Of a stretch of DNA of 64,000 nt, positions 35,007 through 43,233 are shown in pieces; within the stretch, counting starts at the first letter, position 1, and every line of letters begins with the position of its first letter. The notes beneath the pieces are model-generated. The model ran no database searches. It was given only the letters and a program-made list of their open reading frames with translations, and had not been told where the DNA came from. A program made the position numbers and the translations under genes. Source of the DNA: Nocardioides panaciterrulae. Lineage in GTDB: Bacteria; Actinomycetota; Actinomycetes; Propionibacteriales; Nocardioidaceae. The DNA is taken from contig NZ_JACCBG010000001.1 in the NCBI RefSeq assembly GCF_013409645.1, positions 620,001 to 684,000 on the forward strand, read 5' to 3'.

Positions 35007-35372
35007 ATGGATCTCACGCACGTGCTGGTGCTGCTCGCCGGGGTGGTCCTGGCGGTCTGGAACACCTGGCAGCACCTCGGCCGCTCGCGCGCGGCGCGGG
35101 CCTGGAGCGACGACATCCAGGGCGAGCTGAAGGTCCGCAGCGTGCTGGTGATCCGGCCGATGCTCGCGGTGGTGCTGATCGCCGCCGCCCTGGTCGGGCC
35201 CACCGCCGGCGCGGACGGCACCAAGCTGTGGATCTCGTTCCCGCTGGTGATCGCGCTGCTGGTCGCGTTCGGCTACATGGTGCTGCCGCTGCCGATCCCG
35301 CGCTGGGCCAAGCCCCGGTGGTTCCGCTCGCAGCAGCGGCACGTCTCGGGACGGGCGGCCCGCCGTGGCTGA
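35007..35372 (+). CDS. Small membrane protein of the WXG100 locus
   Basis: 121 residues with three hydrophobic helices (VLVLLAGVVLAVW, VLVIRPMLAVVLIAAALVG, WISFPLVIALLVAFGYMVLP) and a basic tail (KPRWFRSQQRH). It begins 12 bases behind the putative secreted protein and its end overlaps the next gene by eight bases. Position suggests an immunity or anchoring partner. No family recognised. Confidence 0.65.
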   Translation: MDLTHVLVLLAGVVLAVWNTWQHLGRSRAARAWSDDIQGELKVRSVLVIRPMLAVVLIAAALVGPTAGADGTKLWISFPLVIALLVAFGYMVLPLPIPRWAKPRWFRSQQRHVSGRAARRG

Positions 35373-35835
35373 CCCCCGCGATCCCGCCGGGGACGGTCCC
35401 GGGCTGCGACTCCCGGCGTACCTCGAACCGGTCCCCGCGGGCACCCCGGACCTCCCCATCGAGGTCACCTTCGCGGCGCTCGAGCCCGCGTCGGGACGGT
35501 TCCGCAGCAACGTCGTGGTGACCGAGCAGCCGACCGGCGGCCTGGGGTTCCGCGACTGGCAGGCCGGCACCGACGAGCTGCTGCCGCGGACGCTGCCGGA
35601 CTACCTGCTCGTCGACCTCGAGCGGCTCGAGCTCGACGGCCACCCCGCCGGTCGCCGGCTCGCGCACCACGCCGGGCCCGCGGGCGAGGCGCTGACCATG
35701 GAGCAGTGGTTCGTGCTCGTGGACGGGGTCGGGCACACGCTGACCGCGACCGTCGAGACCTGGCGGTACGACGAGCTCGCCGACTCGCTCGCCGGGGTGG
35801 CCGCGTCCTGGCGGCCGGCCGGGGAGGGGGCGTGA
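35365..35835 (+). CDS. DcrB/DUF1795-like protein of the WXG100 locus
   Basis: 156 residues, soluble. A strand-rich domain ends in MEQWFVLVDGVGHTLTATVE, then LAGVAASWRP. This order (amphipathic strands, then a final helix ending before S-W/F-x-P) is like the Mog1/PsbP-fold proteins annotated DUF1795 or DcrB-related, which often accompany type VI and type VII effector genes. No signal peptide. Its role may be chaperone or adaptor. Confidence 0.55.
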   Translation: MADPRDPAGDGPGLRLPAYLEPVPAGTPDLPIEVTFAALEPASGRFRSNVVVTEQPTGGLGFRDWQAGTDELLPRTLPDYLLVDLERLELDGHPAGRRLAHHAGPAGEALTMEQWFVLVDGVGHTLTATVETWRYDELADSLAGVAASWRPAGEGA

Positions 35836-36506
35836 TGCTGCTCGAGACCGATCCGGCCGGTGGCGCCGCCCGCCTGGACGCCGCCGGCGTGGCCGCGCTG
35901 CTCGGGGCGGCCCGGGGCGAGCCGGCGGCCCCGGAGGCGACCGTGGCGCTGGCGAGCGGCCGGCTGGACGCCGAGCTGGCGCTGCTGGGTGACCCGCTGG
36001 TGGCGCTGGAGCTGGTGGTCGCCGGTGGGTCCGTGCGGCTGGCGCACCGCGGCTGGGTGGGCCCGGAGCTCGCGGTCCTGCTGGCCGGGGTGCATGCGGA
36101 GGGCGGGGGTCAGGAGGGCGGCCAGGAGGGGGAGTGGCGGCTGCTGTCGATGCCGCCGGCGTTCCTGACCGCGGGGCTGGTGCGCCTCACCCGGATCCGG
36201 CCGCGCCGCGACGTCGGCGAGCCGCTGGCCGGGGCCTGGCACGACGACCTGGTGGCGGCCGAGGAGTCCGCTCGGCGGGCGGCGCTGGACGGGCTCGGGG
36301 CCGACTTCGCGTGGCGGCTGCGCGCGACCTGGCCGGGCGGGGAGCGGCTGCTGCACGCGGTCGACGGCGCCCACGGCCTGCATCTCGCCGACGCCTCGGG
36401 GCGGTTGGGGCGGGTCTCGAACACGTTCGGCTACCGGGTGCTGTCGACGCTGCTGCCGACCGACGCCGAGCTGGACGCCGCCCCTGCGTCGGGCCCGGGT
36501 CAGTAG
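35835..36506 (+). CDS. Unrecognised protein of the WXG100 locus
   Basis: 223 residues, soluble, no motif I can name. It shows alternating strands and helices with a Gly/Glu-rich loop (GGGQEGGQEG) in the middle and ends with VSNTFGYRVLSTLLPT. Size and place are compatible with an EspG-like substrate chaperone but the similarity is weak. It overlaps the upstream stop by one base and the opposite gene's stop by seven. Confidence 0.6.
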   Translation: MLLETDPAGGAARLDAAGVAALLGAARGEPAAPEATVALASGRLDAELALLGDPLVALELVVAGGSVRLAHRGWVGPELAVLLAGVHAEGGGQEGGQEGEWRLLSMPPAFLTAGLVRLTRIRPRRDVGEPLAGAWHDDLVAAEESARRAALDGLGADFAWRLRATWPGGERLLHAVDGAHGLHLADASGRLGRVSNTFGYRVLSTLLPTDAELDAAPASGPGQ

Positions 36507-36997
36507 TTCAGCTCGCGCCGCCAGGTCAACGACCAGGGGTCGACGCCGAGCAGGTCCAGTGCGGCGGCGCCGAGCCGCGCGAGCTCGGTCGCGGGGTCGG
36601 TCCCGGGCTCGTGGCCGGAGGGCCGGTCCGGGTCGGTGGTCACGCACTGCCAGTAGTGCGGGTACGACGGCTGCGTGCCGGTCGGGTCGGGGTCGCCCGG
36701 CGCGAGCCAGCCGAGGCTCCGGAGCCGGTCGTGGACCTCCTCCGGCACCTCCCAGTCGCCCCCGAACCGGGTCGCGCCGACGCACTCGCCGTACCACGCG
36801 GTCTCGTCGTCGCGCCGGAACTGCACGTAGCGGCTCGGCGGCGGCGCCGGCCGACGGCGCAGCAGGCCGGTGCGCGGCGGGGCGGGCGGCTGCGGCTCGC
36901 CGACGATCACGAACTCGTTCACGCCCAGGTCGGCCAGCGTCCGCGCCAGGTGCTTCTCGACCTGCTCGCACGTGGTGTCGCCGTAGGTCTCCTCCAT
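36500..36997 (-). CDS. TY-Chap/YbjN-like chaperone-fold protein
   Basis: 165 residues. RYVQFRRDDETAWYGECVGA, then LRSLGWLAPG, a long polar loop and a final LLGVDPWSLTWRRELNY resemble the TY-Chap (YbjN/CesT-like) domain seen around polymorphic toxin and type VII genes. TACGGT at 37009-37004 is six bases from ATG 36997, so the gene looks leaderless. It converges on the WXG100 operon and probably belongs with it. Confidence 0.6.
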   Translation of the reverse strand: MEETYGDTTCEQVEKHLARTLADLGVNEFVIVGEPQPPAPPRTGLLRRRPAPPPSRYVQFRRDDETAWYGECVGATRFGGDWEVPEEVHDRLRSLGWLAPGDPDPTGTQPSYPHYWQCVTTDPDRPSGHEPGTDPATELARLGAAALDLLGVDPWSLTWRRELNY

Positions 36998-37132
36998 GGG
37001 GCGACCGTAGCCGCCCTTGCGACCCACCCGGCCCACCCGTCGCAAGCGGCGCGGCGCGGTCCGGGCCGAGGCGGGTTACCCGGGCCCCACTAGCCTGTGA
37101 CCGCCGCCCCAGTCGACGCCCGAGGAGCCCCG

Positions 37133-37843
37133 ATGACCCAGTCCCCGCCCCTGGCCGACTCCCTCGCCGGACGCACGATCGCGGTGCTCGGCGGCACCGG
37201 TCCGCAGGGCCGCGGGCTGGCCCGGCGGTTCGCCGCGGCCGGGCTGCCGGTGGTGATCGGCAGCCGCAGCGCCGAGCGCGCCGAGCAGACCGCGGCCGAG
37301 CTGTCCCAGGCAGTGGGCGGGGCGACGGGCGGGCCGACGGGGGGTCCGGTGAGCGGCCAGGACAACGCCGGCGCCGCCGCGGCCGGCGACATCGTGGTGG
37401 TCGCGGTCCCGTGGGAGGGGCACGCCGAGCTGCTCGAGGGGCTCGCCGACCGGCTCGCCGGCAAGGTCGTCGTCGACTGCGTCAACCCGCTGGGCTTCGA
37501 CAAGCAGGGGGTCTACGCGCTGCCGGTGGCCGAGGGGTCGGCCGCCCAGCAGGCCGCCGTACTGCTCCCCGACGCCACCGTCGTCGGCGCCTTCCACAAC
37601 GTCAGCGCCGTGCTGCTCGACGACCCCGAGGTCGAGAGTGTCGACACCGACGTGCTCGTGCTCGGCGACGTCCGCGAGGCCACCGACCTGGTGCGCGACC
37701 TCGCGGGCACGATCCCGGGGGTGCGTGGGGTGTACGGCGGCCGGCTGCGCAACGCCCACCAGGTCGAGGCGTTCACGGCCAACCTGATCAGCATCAACCG
37801 CCGCTACAAGGCCCACTCCGGGCTGCGCATCACCGACGTCTGA
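37133..37843 (+). CDS. NADPH-dependent F420 reductase
   Basis: 236 residues. IAVLGGTGPQGRGLARRFAA is the NADP-binding Rossmann loop of Fno-type enzymes, with VVIGSRSAERA for the 2'-phosphate, and VVVAVPWEGH and NPLGFDKQG as conserved blocks. It exchanges hydride between NADPH and coenzyme F420. GAGGAG lies five bases before ATG 37133; GTG 37097 is less likely. A Gly/Thr/Pro insert (GGATGGPTGGP) sits in the linker. F420 marks actinobacteria. Confidence 0.9.
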   Translation: MTQSPPLADSLAGRTIAVLGGTGPQGRGLARRFAAAGLPVVIGSRSAERAEQTAAELSQAVGGATGGPTGGPVSGQDNAGAAAAGDIVVVAVPWEGHAELLEGLADRLAGKVVVDCVNPLGFDKQGVYALPVAEGSAAQQAAVLLPDATVVGAFHNVSAVLLDDPEVESVDTDVLVLGDVREATDLVRDLAGTIPGVRGVYGGRLRNAHQVEAFTANLISINRRYKAHSGLRITDV

Positions 37844-37919
37844 GGGGCCGGCCATGACCGAGATCCACCCCGCCCACCCGGCGTCGAGCCCGCGCTCGGC
37901 CGAGCCGCGGGGCTGAGCG

Positions 37920-38783
37920 GTGGTGCTCAGGCTGCGCTCGCGCACGTTCGGCGACGACGTGCCGCTGGTGATGGCGATCGTGAACCGGACCCCCGACTCG
38001 TTCTACGACCGGGGCGCGACCTGGGCCGAGGACGCGGCGTACGACCGGGTCGCCCAGGTGGTCGAGGAGGGCGCGGACCTCGTCGACATCGGCGGGGTGC
38101 GGGCCGGCTACGGGCCCGACGTCGACGCCGCCGAGGAGATCCGCCGGGTGGCGGGCTTCGTCGGGCGGGTGCGGGCGGCCTACCCCGAGCTCGTGATCAG
38201 CGTCGACACCTGGCGGGCCTCGGTCGGCCGGGCGGTCTGCGCGGAGGGCGCCGACGTGCTCAACGACGCGTGGGGCGGGCACGACCCGGCGCTCGCCGAG
38301 GTCGCCGGGGAGTACGACGCCGCGCTGATCTGCACCCACACCGGCGGGTTGGCGCCGCGGACCGACCCCTACCGGATCGAGTACGACGACGTCGTGCGCG
38401 ACTGCATCGACCGCACCACCGCGCTCGCGGCCCGTGCGCTGGCGGCGGGGGTCGCCCGGGAGAGCCTCGTGATCGACCCGGCCCACGACTTCGGCAAGTC
38501 CACCTTCGACTCCCTCGAGGTCACCCGCCGCCTCGGCGAGATGGTCGCCACCGGCTGGCCGGTACTGGTCTCGCTGTCCAACAAGGACTTCGTCGGCGAG
38601 ACCCTCGACCTGCCCCCCGGCGAGCGGCTGCTCGGCACCCTCGCCGCGACCGCGGTCTGCGCGATGGCCGGGGCGCGGATCTACCGGGTGCACAACGTGC
38701 GCGAGACCCGGCAGGTGGTGGACATGGCCTGGTCGATCGCCGGCCGCCGGCCGCCGGCGCGGGCGATCCGGGGGCTGGCGTGA
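37920..38783 (+). CDS. Dihydropteroate synthase-family protein (FolP2-like)
   Basis: 287 residues, TIM barrel. MAIVNRTPDSFYD is the first phosphate loop, VDIGGVR replaces the usual DIGGEST, SVDTWRA and LNDAWGG follow, and IDPAHDFGKSTFDS closes the pterin site. The weaker pterin and pABA motifs match mycobacterial FolP2, which lacks normal synthase activity, so this may not be the folate enzyme. The start is GTG 37920 or 37923. A 20-codon frame at 37853-37917 precedes it. Confidence 0.85.
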   Translation: MVLRLRSRTFGDDVPLVMAIVNRTPDSFYDRGATWAEDAAYDRVAQVVEEGADLVDIGGVRAGYGPDVDAAEEIRRVAGFVGRVRAAYPELVISVDTWRASVGRAVCAEGADVLNDAWGGHDPALAEVAGEYDAALICTHTGGLAPRTDPYRIEYDDVVRDCIDRTTALAARALAAGVARESLVIDPAHDFGKSTFDSLEVTRRLGEMVATGWPVLVSLSNKDFVGETLDLPPGERLLGTLAATAVCAMAGARIYRVHNVRETRQVVDMAWSIAGRRPPARAIRGLA

Positions 38784-39403
38784 CCGGCCGGCGGGTGGTG
38801 CTGGTGCCGGGGGCGCCCGCGCTGCTGCCCGAGCGGGTGTCGCTGGTCGACCCGGTCGCCGAGCTGCGGGCCGCGGTCCGGCGGGCGGTCGCGTGGGCGG
38901 TCGCGGGCGCCGGGTCGGTGCTGCTGCTGACCGACGACGTCGGCGAGGCCGACCGGGCGCGGGGGGTGGTCGACCCGGCCGGGCTGCGGGTGGGTCGGTC
39001 GCTGCTGGCGGCGTACGGCTTCACCGGGGAGGTGCGCGAGTGCGCGCTGCCCGCCGAGCTGTCGACTGCGCGGTCCGCCGAGCTGCCCGGCGAGCTGCCG
39101 GAGACCGACGCGGTCCTCGCGCTGGCCTCGGGGAGCGCGCGGCGGCGCGAGGGCTCGCCCGGCTACGTCGACGACCGGGCGACCGGGTTCGACGCGCGGC
39201 TCGGCGCCGCGCTGAGCGCTCCCGACCCCGCCGCGCTGGCTGACCTGGACCAGCGGCTCGCCGCCGAGCTGTGGGTCACCGGGGCGCGGACGTTCCGCGC
39301 GCTCGGCGGGCTGCTCGCCGGCGCCGGGCCGGCCGAGGTGGACCTCGCCGACGACCCCTTCGGCGTGCAGTACTGGGTGATGAGGTGGACATGCGGGTCC
39401 TGA
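38780..39403 (+). CDS. LigB-superfamily-like protein next to folP2
   Basis: 207 residues. VVLVPGAPALLPERV at the N-terminus and VLALASGSARRREGSPGYVD later resemble the class III extradiol dioxygenase (LigB) fold. The His ligands for iron are not obvious, so it is probably not an active dioxygenase. The GTG overlaps the upstream TGA (GTGA) and its end overlaps the next gene by 13 bases. Its job is likely tied to the neighbouring pterin and riboflavin-type enzymes. Confidence 0.6.
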   Translation: MTGRRVVLVPGAPALLPERVSLVDPVAELRAAVRRAVAWAVAGAGSVLLLTDDVGEADRARGVVDPAGLRVGRSLLAAYGFTGEVRECALPAELSTARSAELPGELPETDAVLALASGSARRREGSPGYVDDRATGFDARLGAALSAPDPAALADLDQRLAAELWVTGARTFRALGGLLAGAGPAEVDLADDPFGVQYWVMRWTCGS

Positions 39404-40107
39404 TCGGAGCGGCGCCGGAAGCTGGCACGGGCGTGGGCGTGGGTGCCGGCGAGGTGGACGACGAGCGGCTCGCCGAGCTGTACGCCGCGCCGCGGACCCC
39501 GTGGGTCCGGGTCAACATGGTGAGCACCGTCGACGGCTCCGCCACCGGCGAGGGCGGGCTGACCGGCGCGATCAACAACGAGCCCGACCACCGGGTCTTC
39601 GACCTGCTGCGCCGGCAGGCCGACGTGGTCGTGGTCGGCGCCGGCACCGCCCGCGCGGAGGGCTACACGGCGCTGGACCTGCCGCTGGTGCTGGTCAGCC
39701 GCGGCGGCGCGGTGCCGCCGCGGCTGCGCGGCGCCGAGCCCGGCCGGGTGCTGATGGCGACCTGCGAGCAGGCCGAGCACCTCGACGAGACGCGGGCGCT
39801 GCTGGGGGAGGAGCAGGTGCTGGTGCTCGGCTCGCACCGGGTCGACCTGCCGCTGCTGCGCGACCGGCTGGTCGACCGGGGCTGGGGCCGGATCCTCTGC
39901 GAGGGCGGCCCGCACCTGCTGCGCGACCTGGTCGCCGAGGGGGTCGCCGACGAGATCTGCTGCACCACCGTGCCGCACCTGGTCGCCGGCGAGCACCCCC
40001 GGATCACCGACGGCCCGCCCGTCGACGTACCGCTCGAGCTGCACACGCTCCTCGAACAGGACGGCACCCTCCTCGCCCGCTGGTTCCTGCACCACCCCCA
40101 TCGTTGA
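39391..40107 (+). CDS. RibD C-terminal domain reductase (pyrimidine reductase family)
   Basis: 238 residues with the dihydrofolate-reductase-like RibD_C fold. VNMVSTVDGSATGEGGLTGA begins the domain, DVVVVGAGTARAEGY binds NADPH and ILCEGGPHLLRDLV closes it. Family members reduce the ribosyl chain in riboflavin synthesis or related pyrimidine products; this short form has no deaminase half. ATG 39391 lies inside the upstream gene's end. The stop codon is part of the first unit of the repeat array that follows. Confidence 0.85.
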   Translation: MRVLIGAAPEAGTGVGVGAGEVDDERLAELYAAPRTPWVRVNMVSTVDGSATGEGGLTGAINNEPDHRVFDLLRRQADVVVVGAGTARAEGYTALDLPLVLVSRGGAVPPRLRGAEPGRVLMATCEQAEHLDETRALLGEEQVLVLGSHRVDLPLLRDRLVDRGWGRILCEGGPHLLRDLVAEGVADEICCTTVPHLVAGEHPRITDGPPVDVPLELHTLLEQDGTLLARWFLHHPHR

Positions 40108-40255
40108 GTTGGGCCCCGCACCGGGTTGAGTTGGGCCCGGCACCGGGTTGAGTTGGGCCACCCGCCGGCGTGAGTTGGGCCCCGCGCCGGGTTGAGTTGG
40201 GCCCCGCGCTGGGTTGAGTTGGGCCCGCCGCCGGCGTGAGGTGGGCCTCCCGGGC
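40103..40255 (+). repeat. GTTGAGTTGGGCC tandem array 1 (seven units)
   Basis: Seven units of 20-23 bases begin GTTGAGTTGGGCC or GTGAGTTGGGCC and end in a variable C/G-rich part such as CCGCACCGG. The first unit starts inside the last codons of the upstream gene. The array fills most of the gap to the next gene, whose -10 is at 40271. Confidence 0.9.
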
Positions 40256-40282
40256 GTGGCCCCGCTGGCCTAGGGTCGCCCC

Positions 40283-41557
40283 ATGGCTGTCGAACCCCTG
40301 TCCGGAGCCGGGTCCGAGCTGCCGGTGCTGGACGCCGAGGAGCAACGGGTCCTCGGGTGCCTGCTGGAGAAGCAGGTGACCGTGCCCGCGTCGTACCCGC
40401 TCACGCTGAGCGCGCTGCGCACCGCCTGCAACCAGTCCAGCAGCCGGGACCCGGTCGTCGACTACGACGAGCGCACCGTCGAGGCGACCGCCAAGCGGCT
40501 CAAGGACCGCGGGTTGCTGCGCATCGTGTGGTCCGACACCGGGCGGCGCACGCTGAAGTACCACCAGGTCCTCGCCGAGGCACTCGGGCTCGCCGAGGAC
40601 GAGCGGGCCCTGCTGACGGTGCTGCTGCTGCGCGGCGCCCAGACGCCCGGCGAGCTGCGGACCCGCAGCGAGCGGCTGCACGCCTTCGCCGAGCGCCGCG
40701 ACGTCGAGGAGCTGCTGGGGCGGATGGCCGAGCGGGGCCTGGCCAGGGAGCTCGCCCGGCAGCCCGGGCAGCACGACGCGCGCTGGGTGCACTGCCTGGG
40801 CGAGGCGGCCACGGCACCCGTCCCGGCGGCCCCGATCGCCTCGCCCGGGGCACCCGGGTCGGCGGGTGCGGTGAATGCGGTGGACCGGGAGAGCGTGCTC
40901 GCGGATGGGGCCGCCGCGCGCGACGAGCGGGTGCGCACGTCGTACGACGCCATCGCCACGGCGTACGCCGACGCGCTGGTCGACGAGCTGCTCGACGGCC
41001 AGCCCTTCGAGACCTGGCTGCTCGACCGGGTCACTGGTCACGCCGACGGCCGCCCGGTCGTCGAGGTCGGCTGCGGGCCCGGCCACGTCACGGCGTACCT
41101 CGCCGAGGCCGGCGCCGACGCCACCGGCCTCGACCTGTCGCCGGGGATGGTCGCCGAGGCTCGGCGGCGGTTCCCGGACGGTGCCTACGAGGTCGGTGAC
41201 CTGCGTCGGCTGATGCGCCCGACCAGCGCGCCGGGGTGGGCGGCCGTGCTGGGGTGGTACTCCCTGATCCACCTGGCCGGCTCCGAGCTGCCCGTCGCGG
41301 TCGCCGCGCTCGCCCGGCCGCTCGCCCCCGGCGGCTGGCTGGTGCTCGCGCTGCACGCGGGGGCCGGCGTACGGCACAACGGCTGCTGGTTCGACCTCCC
41401 CGTCGACCTCGACGTGGTGCTGCACGAGCCCGGCGACGTGACCGCCGCGGTCCGGGCGGCCGGGCTGGTCGACATCGAGTGGTACCGACGCGGCCCACTC
41501 ACGCACCGCGGCGAGACCACCGAGCGGTTGTACGTCGTGGGCCGGGCGCCGGCGTAG
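40283..41557 (+). CDS. YceH (DUF480) domain fused to a class I methyltransferase
   Basis: 424 residues in two domains. Residues 1-175 are YceH/DUF480: LDAEEQRVLGCLLEKQVTVP, NQSSSRDPVVDYDE and RGAQTPGELRTRSERLH. After an Ala/Pro linker (about 176-205) comes a SAM methyltransferase: VVEVGCGPGHVTAYLAEAGA as motif I, then GLDLSPGMVAEAR. Free YceH is a winged-helix pair of unknown role; the fusion suggests it recruits or controls the methyltransferase. TAGGGT at 40271-40276 lies six bases before the ATG, so it is leaderless. Confidence 0.9.
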   Translation: MAVEPLSGAGSELPVLDAEEQRVLGCLLEKQVTVPASYPLTLSALRTACNQSSSRDPVVDYDERTVEATAKRLKDRGLLRIVWSDTGRRTLKYHQVLAEALGLAEDERALLTVLLLRGAQTPGELRTRSERLHAFAERRDVEELLGRMAERGLARELARQPGQHDARWVHCLGEAATAPVPAAPIASPGAPGSAGAVNAVDRESVLADGAAARDERVRTSYDAIATAYADALVDELLDGQPFETWLLDRVTGHADGRPVVEVGCGPGHVTAYLAEAGADATGLDLSPGMVAEARRRFPDGAYEVGDLRRLMRPTSAPGWAAVLGWYSLIHLAGSELPVAVAALARPLAPGGWLVLALHAGAGVRHNGCWFDLPVDLDVVLHEPGDVTAAVRAAGLVDIEWYRRGPLTHRGETTERLYVVGRAPA

Positions 41558-41566
41558 TCCGCCGGC

Positions 41567-41699
41567 GGTGCGGGGCCCAACTCAACCCGGTGCGGGGCCC
41601 AACTGAACGTGGTGCGGGGCCCAACTCAACCCGGTGCGGGGCCCAACTGAATGCGGCGTGGGGCCCAACTCAATCCGGTGCGGGGCCCAACTCAACATG
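41567..41699 (-). repeat. GTTGAGTTGGGCC tandem array 2 (six inverted units)
   Basis: Six units of 20-23 bases read GGTGCGGGGCCCAACTCAAC on the plus strand, so the array is inverted relative to the other two. Units alternate between CAACTCAA and CAACTGAA. It starts ten bases past the stop of the methyltransferase fusion and ends 70 bases before the cydA -10. Confidence 0.9.
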
Positions 41700-41781
41700 G
41701 CTTGTGATTGCATTCACAAAGTCGCGGGGCGAGGGACGACCCAGGCGGACGGGCGCCCGGCCCGCGCGTAGCGTCGAGGTC

Positions 41782-43233
41782 GTGCTTCCCCGAGCCACGC
41801 ACGCAATGTCCATGCTCCTCCCGATGGCCGCCGAGCCGCCGGGGCTGATGCCCGCCCGCGAGCAGATGGCGGTCAGCCTCGGCTGGCACATCGTGCTGGC
41901 CTGCTTCGGGGTGGCGTTCCCGGCGATGATCTACGTCGTCCACCGCCGTGGCATCCGCCGCGACGACCCGGTCGCGCTCGGCCTGGCCCAGCGGTGGGCC
42001 AAGGTCTCGGCGGTGCTGTTCGCGATCGGCGCGGTCTCCGGGACCGTGCTCAGCTTCGAGATGGGCCTGCTCTGGCCGGGCCTGATGGGGCGCTTCGGCG
42101 ACGTGCTCGGGCTGCCGTTCGCGTTCGAGGGCCTCTCGTTCTTCGTCGAGGCGATCTTCCTCGGCATCTACCTCTACGGCTGGGGCCGGATGCCCCCGCG
42201 CCGGCACCTGCTGATGCTGCTGCCGATGGCCACCGCCGGGGTGGTCGGCACCTACTGCGTGATCGCGGTCAACGCGTGGATGAACATGCCGACCGGCTTC
42301 CGCATCGTCGACGGCAAGGTCACCGACGTACAGCCGTGGCGGGTGCTGTTCAACAGCGGCGCGTTCCTGCAGTTCGCCCACATGTGGGTGGGCGCGTTCA
42401 TGCTGGTCGGGTTCGTCGTCGCCGGGGTGTACGCCGCCGGCATGCTCCGCGGCCGCCGCGACGAGCACCACCGGCTCGGGTTCAGCGTGCCGTTCGTGTT
42501 CGCGACCGTGGCGGCGCTGGCGCAGCCGGTGATCGGTCACGTGCTCGGCATGCGGCTGGGCACCACCCAGCCCTCGAAGCTGGCCGCGTTCGAGCTCGCC
42601 GTCCACACCGAGCAGCCGGCGCCGCTGAGGATCGGCGGCCTGCTGATCGACGGCACCGCGAAGTGGTTCCTCGAGATCCCCAAGTGGGGCTCGTTCATCG
42701 CCCGCGGCTCCTTCGACAAGCCGGTGCGCGGGCTCGACACGTTCCCGCCCGCCGACCGGCCGCCGGTCAACGTCACCCACGTCGCGTTCCAGTCGATGAT
42801 CGGGATCGGCACGCTGCTCGCGCTCGCGGTGACCGTCTACTGGCTGGCCCGCTGGCGGGGTCACGACCTGCGCGAGAACCGCTGGTTCCTCCGGTTCGCG
42901 GTCGTGGCCGGCCCGCTCGCGGTGCTCGCGCTGGAGTCGGGGTGGGTCGCCACCGAGGTCGGCCGCCAGCCGTGGACGGTCTTCGGCGTACTCCGCACCG
43001 TCGACGCCGCCTCCGGCAACGCCGGGCTCTGGTGGAGCTTCACCGGCGTCGCGATCGTCTACCTCGGCATGACCGTCGGCGCCTGGGTCGTGCTGCGCTC
43101 GATGGCCCGGCGCTGGCGGGCGGGGGAGACCGACCTGCCCAGCCCGTACGCGCCCGAGCCGCTGCCGCTCGCCGAGAGCGCCGGGGCGGGGGACGCCGGC
43201 GACGCCGCACCCGGGAAGGGGGCCCGCGGATGA
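41782..43233 (+). CDS. cydA: Cytochrome bd oxidase subunit I
   Basis: 483 residues with about nine membrane helices. It begins with the helix-1 His (LGWHIVLACFGV) and carries further haem-binding His/Met and the family mark EVGRQPWTVFGVLRT near the end. The Q-loop is short (the protein is about 40 residues below E. coli CydA), as in cyanide-insensitive oxidases. It passes electrons from quinol to oxygen without pumping protons. TAGCGT at 41769-41774 is seven bases before GTG 41782, so the transcript is leaderless. Its end overlaps cydB (ATGA). Confidence 0.95.
   Translation: MLPRATHAMSMLLPMAAEPPGLMPAREQMAVSLGWHIVLACFGVAFPAMIYVVHRRGIRRDDPVALGLAQRWAKVSAVLFAIGAVSGTVLSFEMGLLWPGLMGRFGDVLGLPFAFEGLSFFVEAIFLGIYLYGWGRMPPRRHLLMLLPMATAGVVGTYCVIAVNAWMNMPTGFRIVDGKVTDVQPWRVLFNSGAFLQFAHMWVGAFMLVGFVVAGVYAAGMLRGRRDEHHRLGFSVPFVFATVAALAQPVIGHVLGMRLGTTQPSKLAAFELAVHTEQPAPLRIGGLLIDGTAKWFLEIPKWGSFIARGSFDKPVRGLDTFPPADRPPVNVTHVAFQSMIGIGTLLALAVTVYWLARWRGHDLRENRWFLRFAVVAGPLAVLALESGWVATEVGRQPWTVFGVLRTVDAASGNAGLWWSFTGVAIVYLGMTVGAWVVLRSMARRWRAGETDLPSPYAPEPLPLAESAGAGDAGDAAPGKGARG

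Noticed and set aside
37853..37917. 20-codon frame before the FolP2-like gene as a leader peptide
   Set aside because: No run of regulatory codons, no hairpin alternatives seen and no ribosome site; probably chance.
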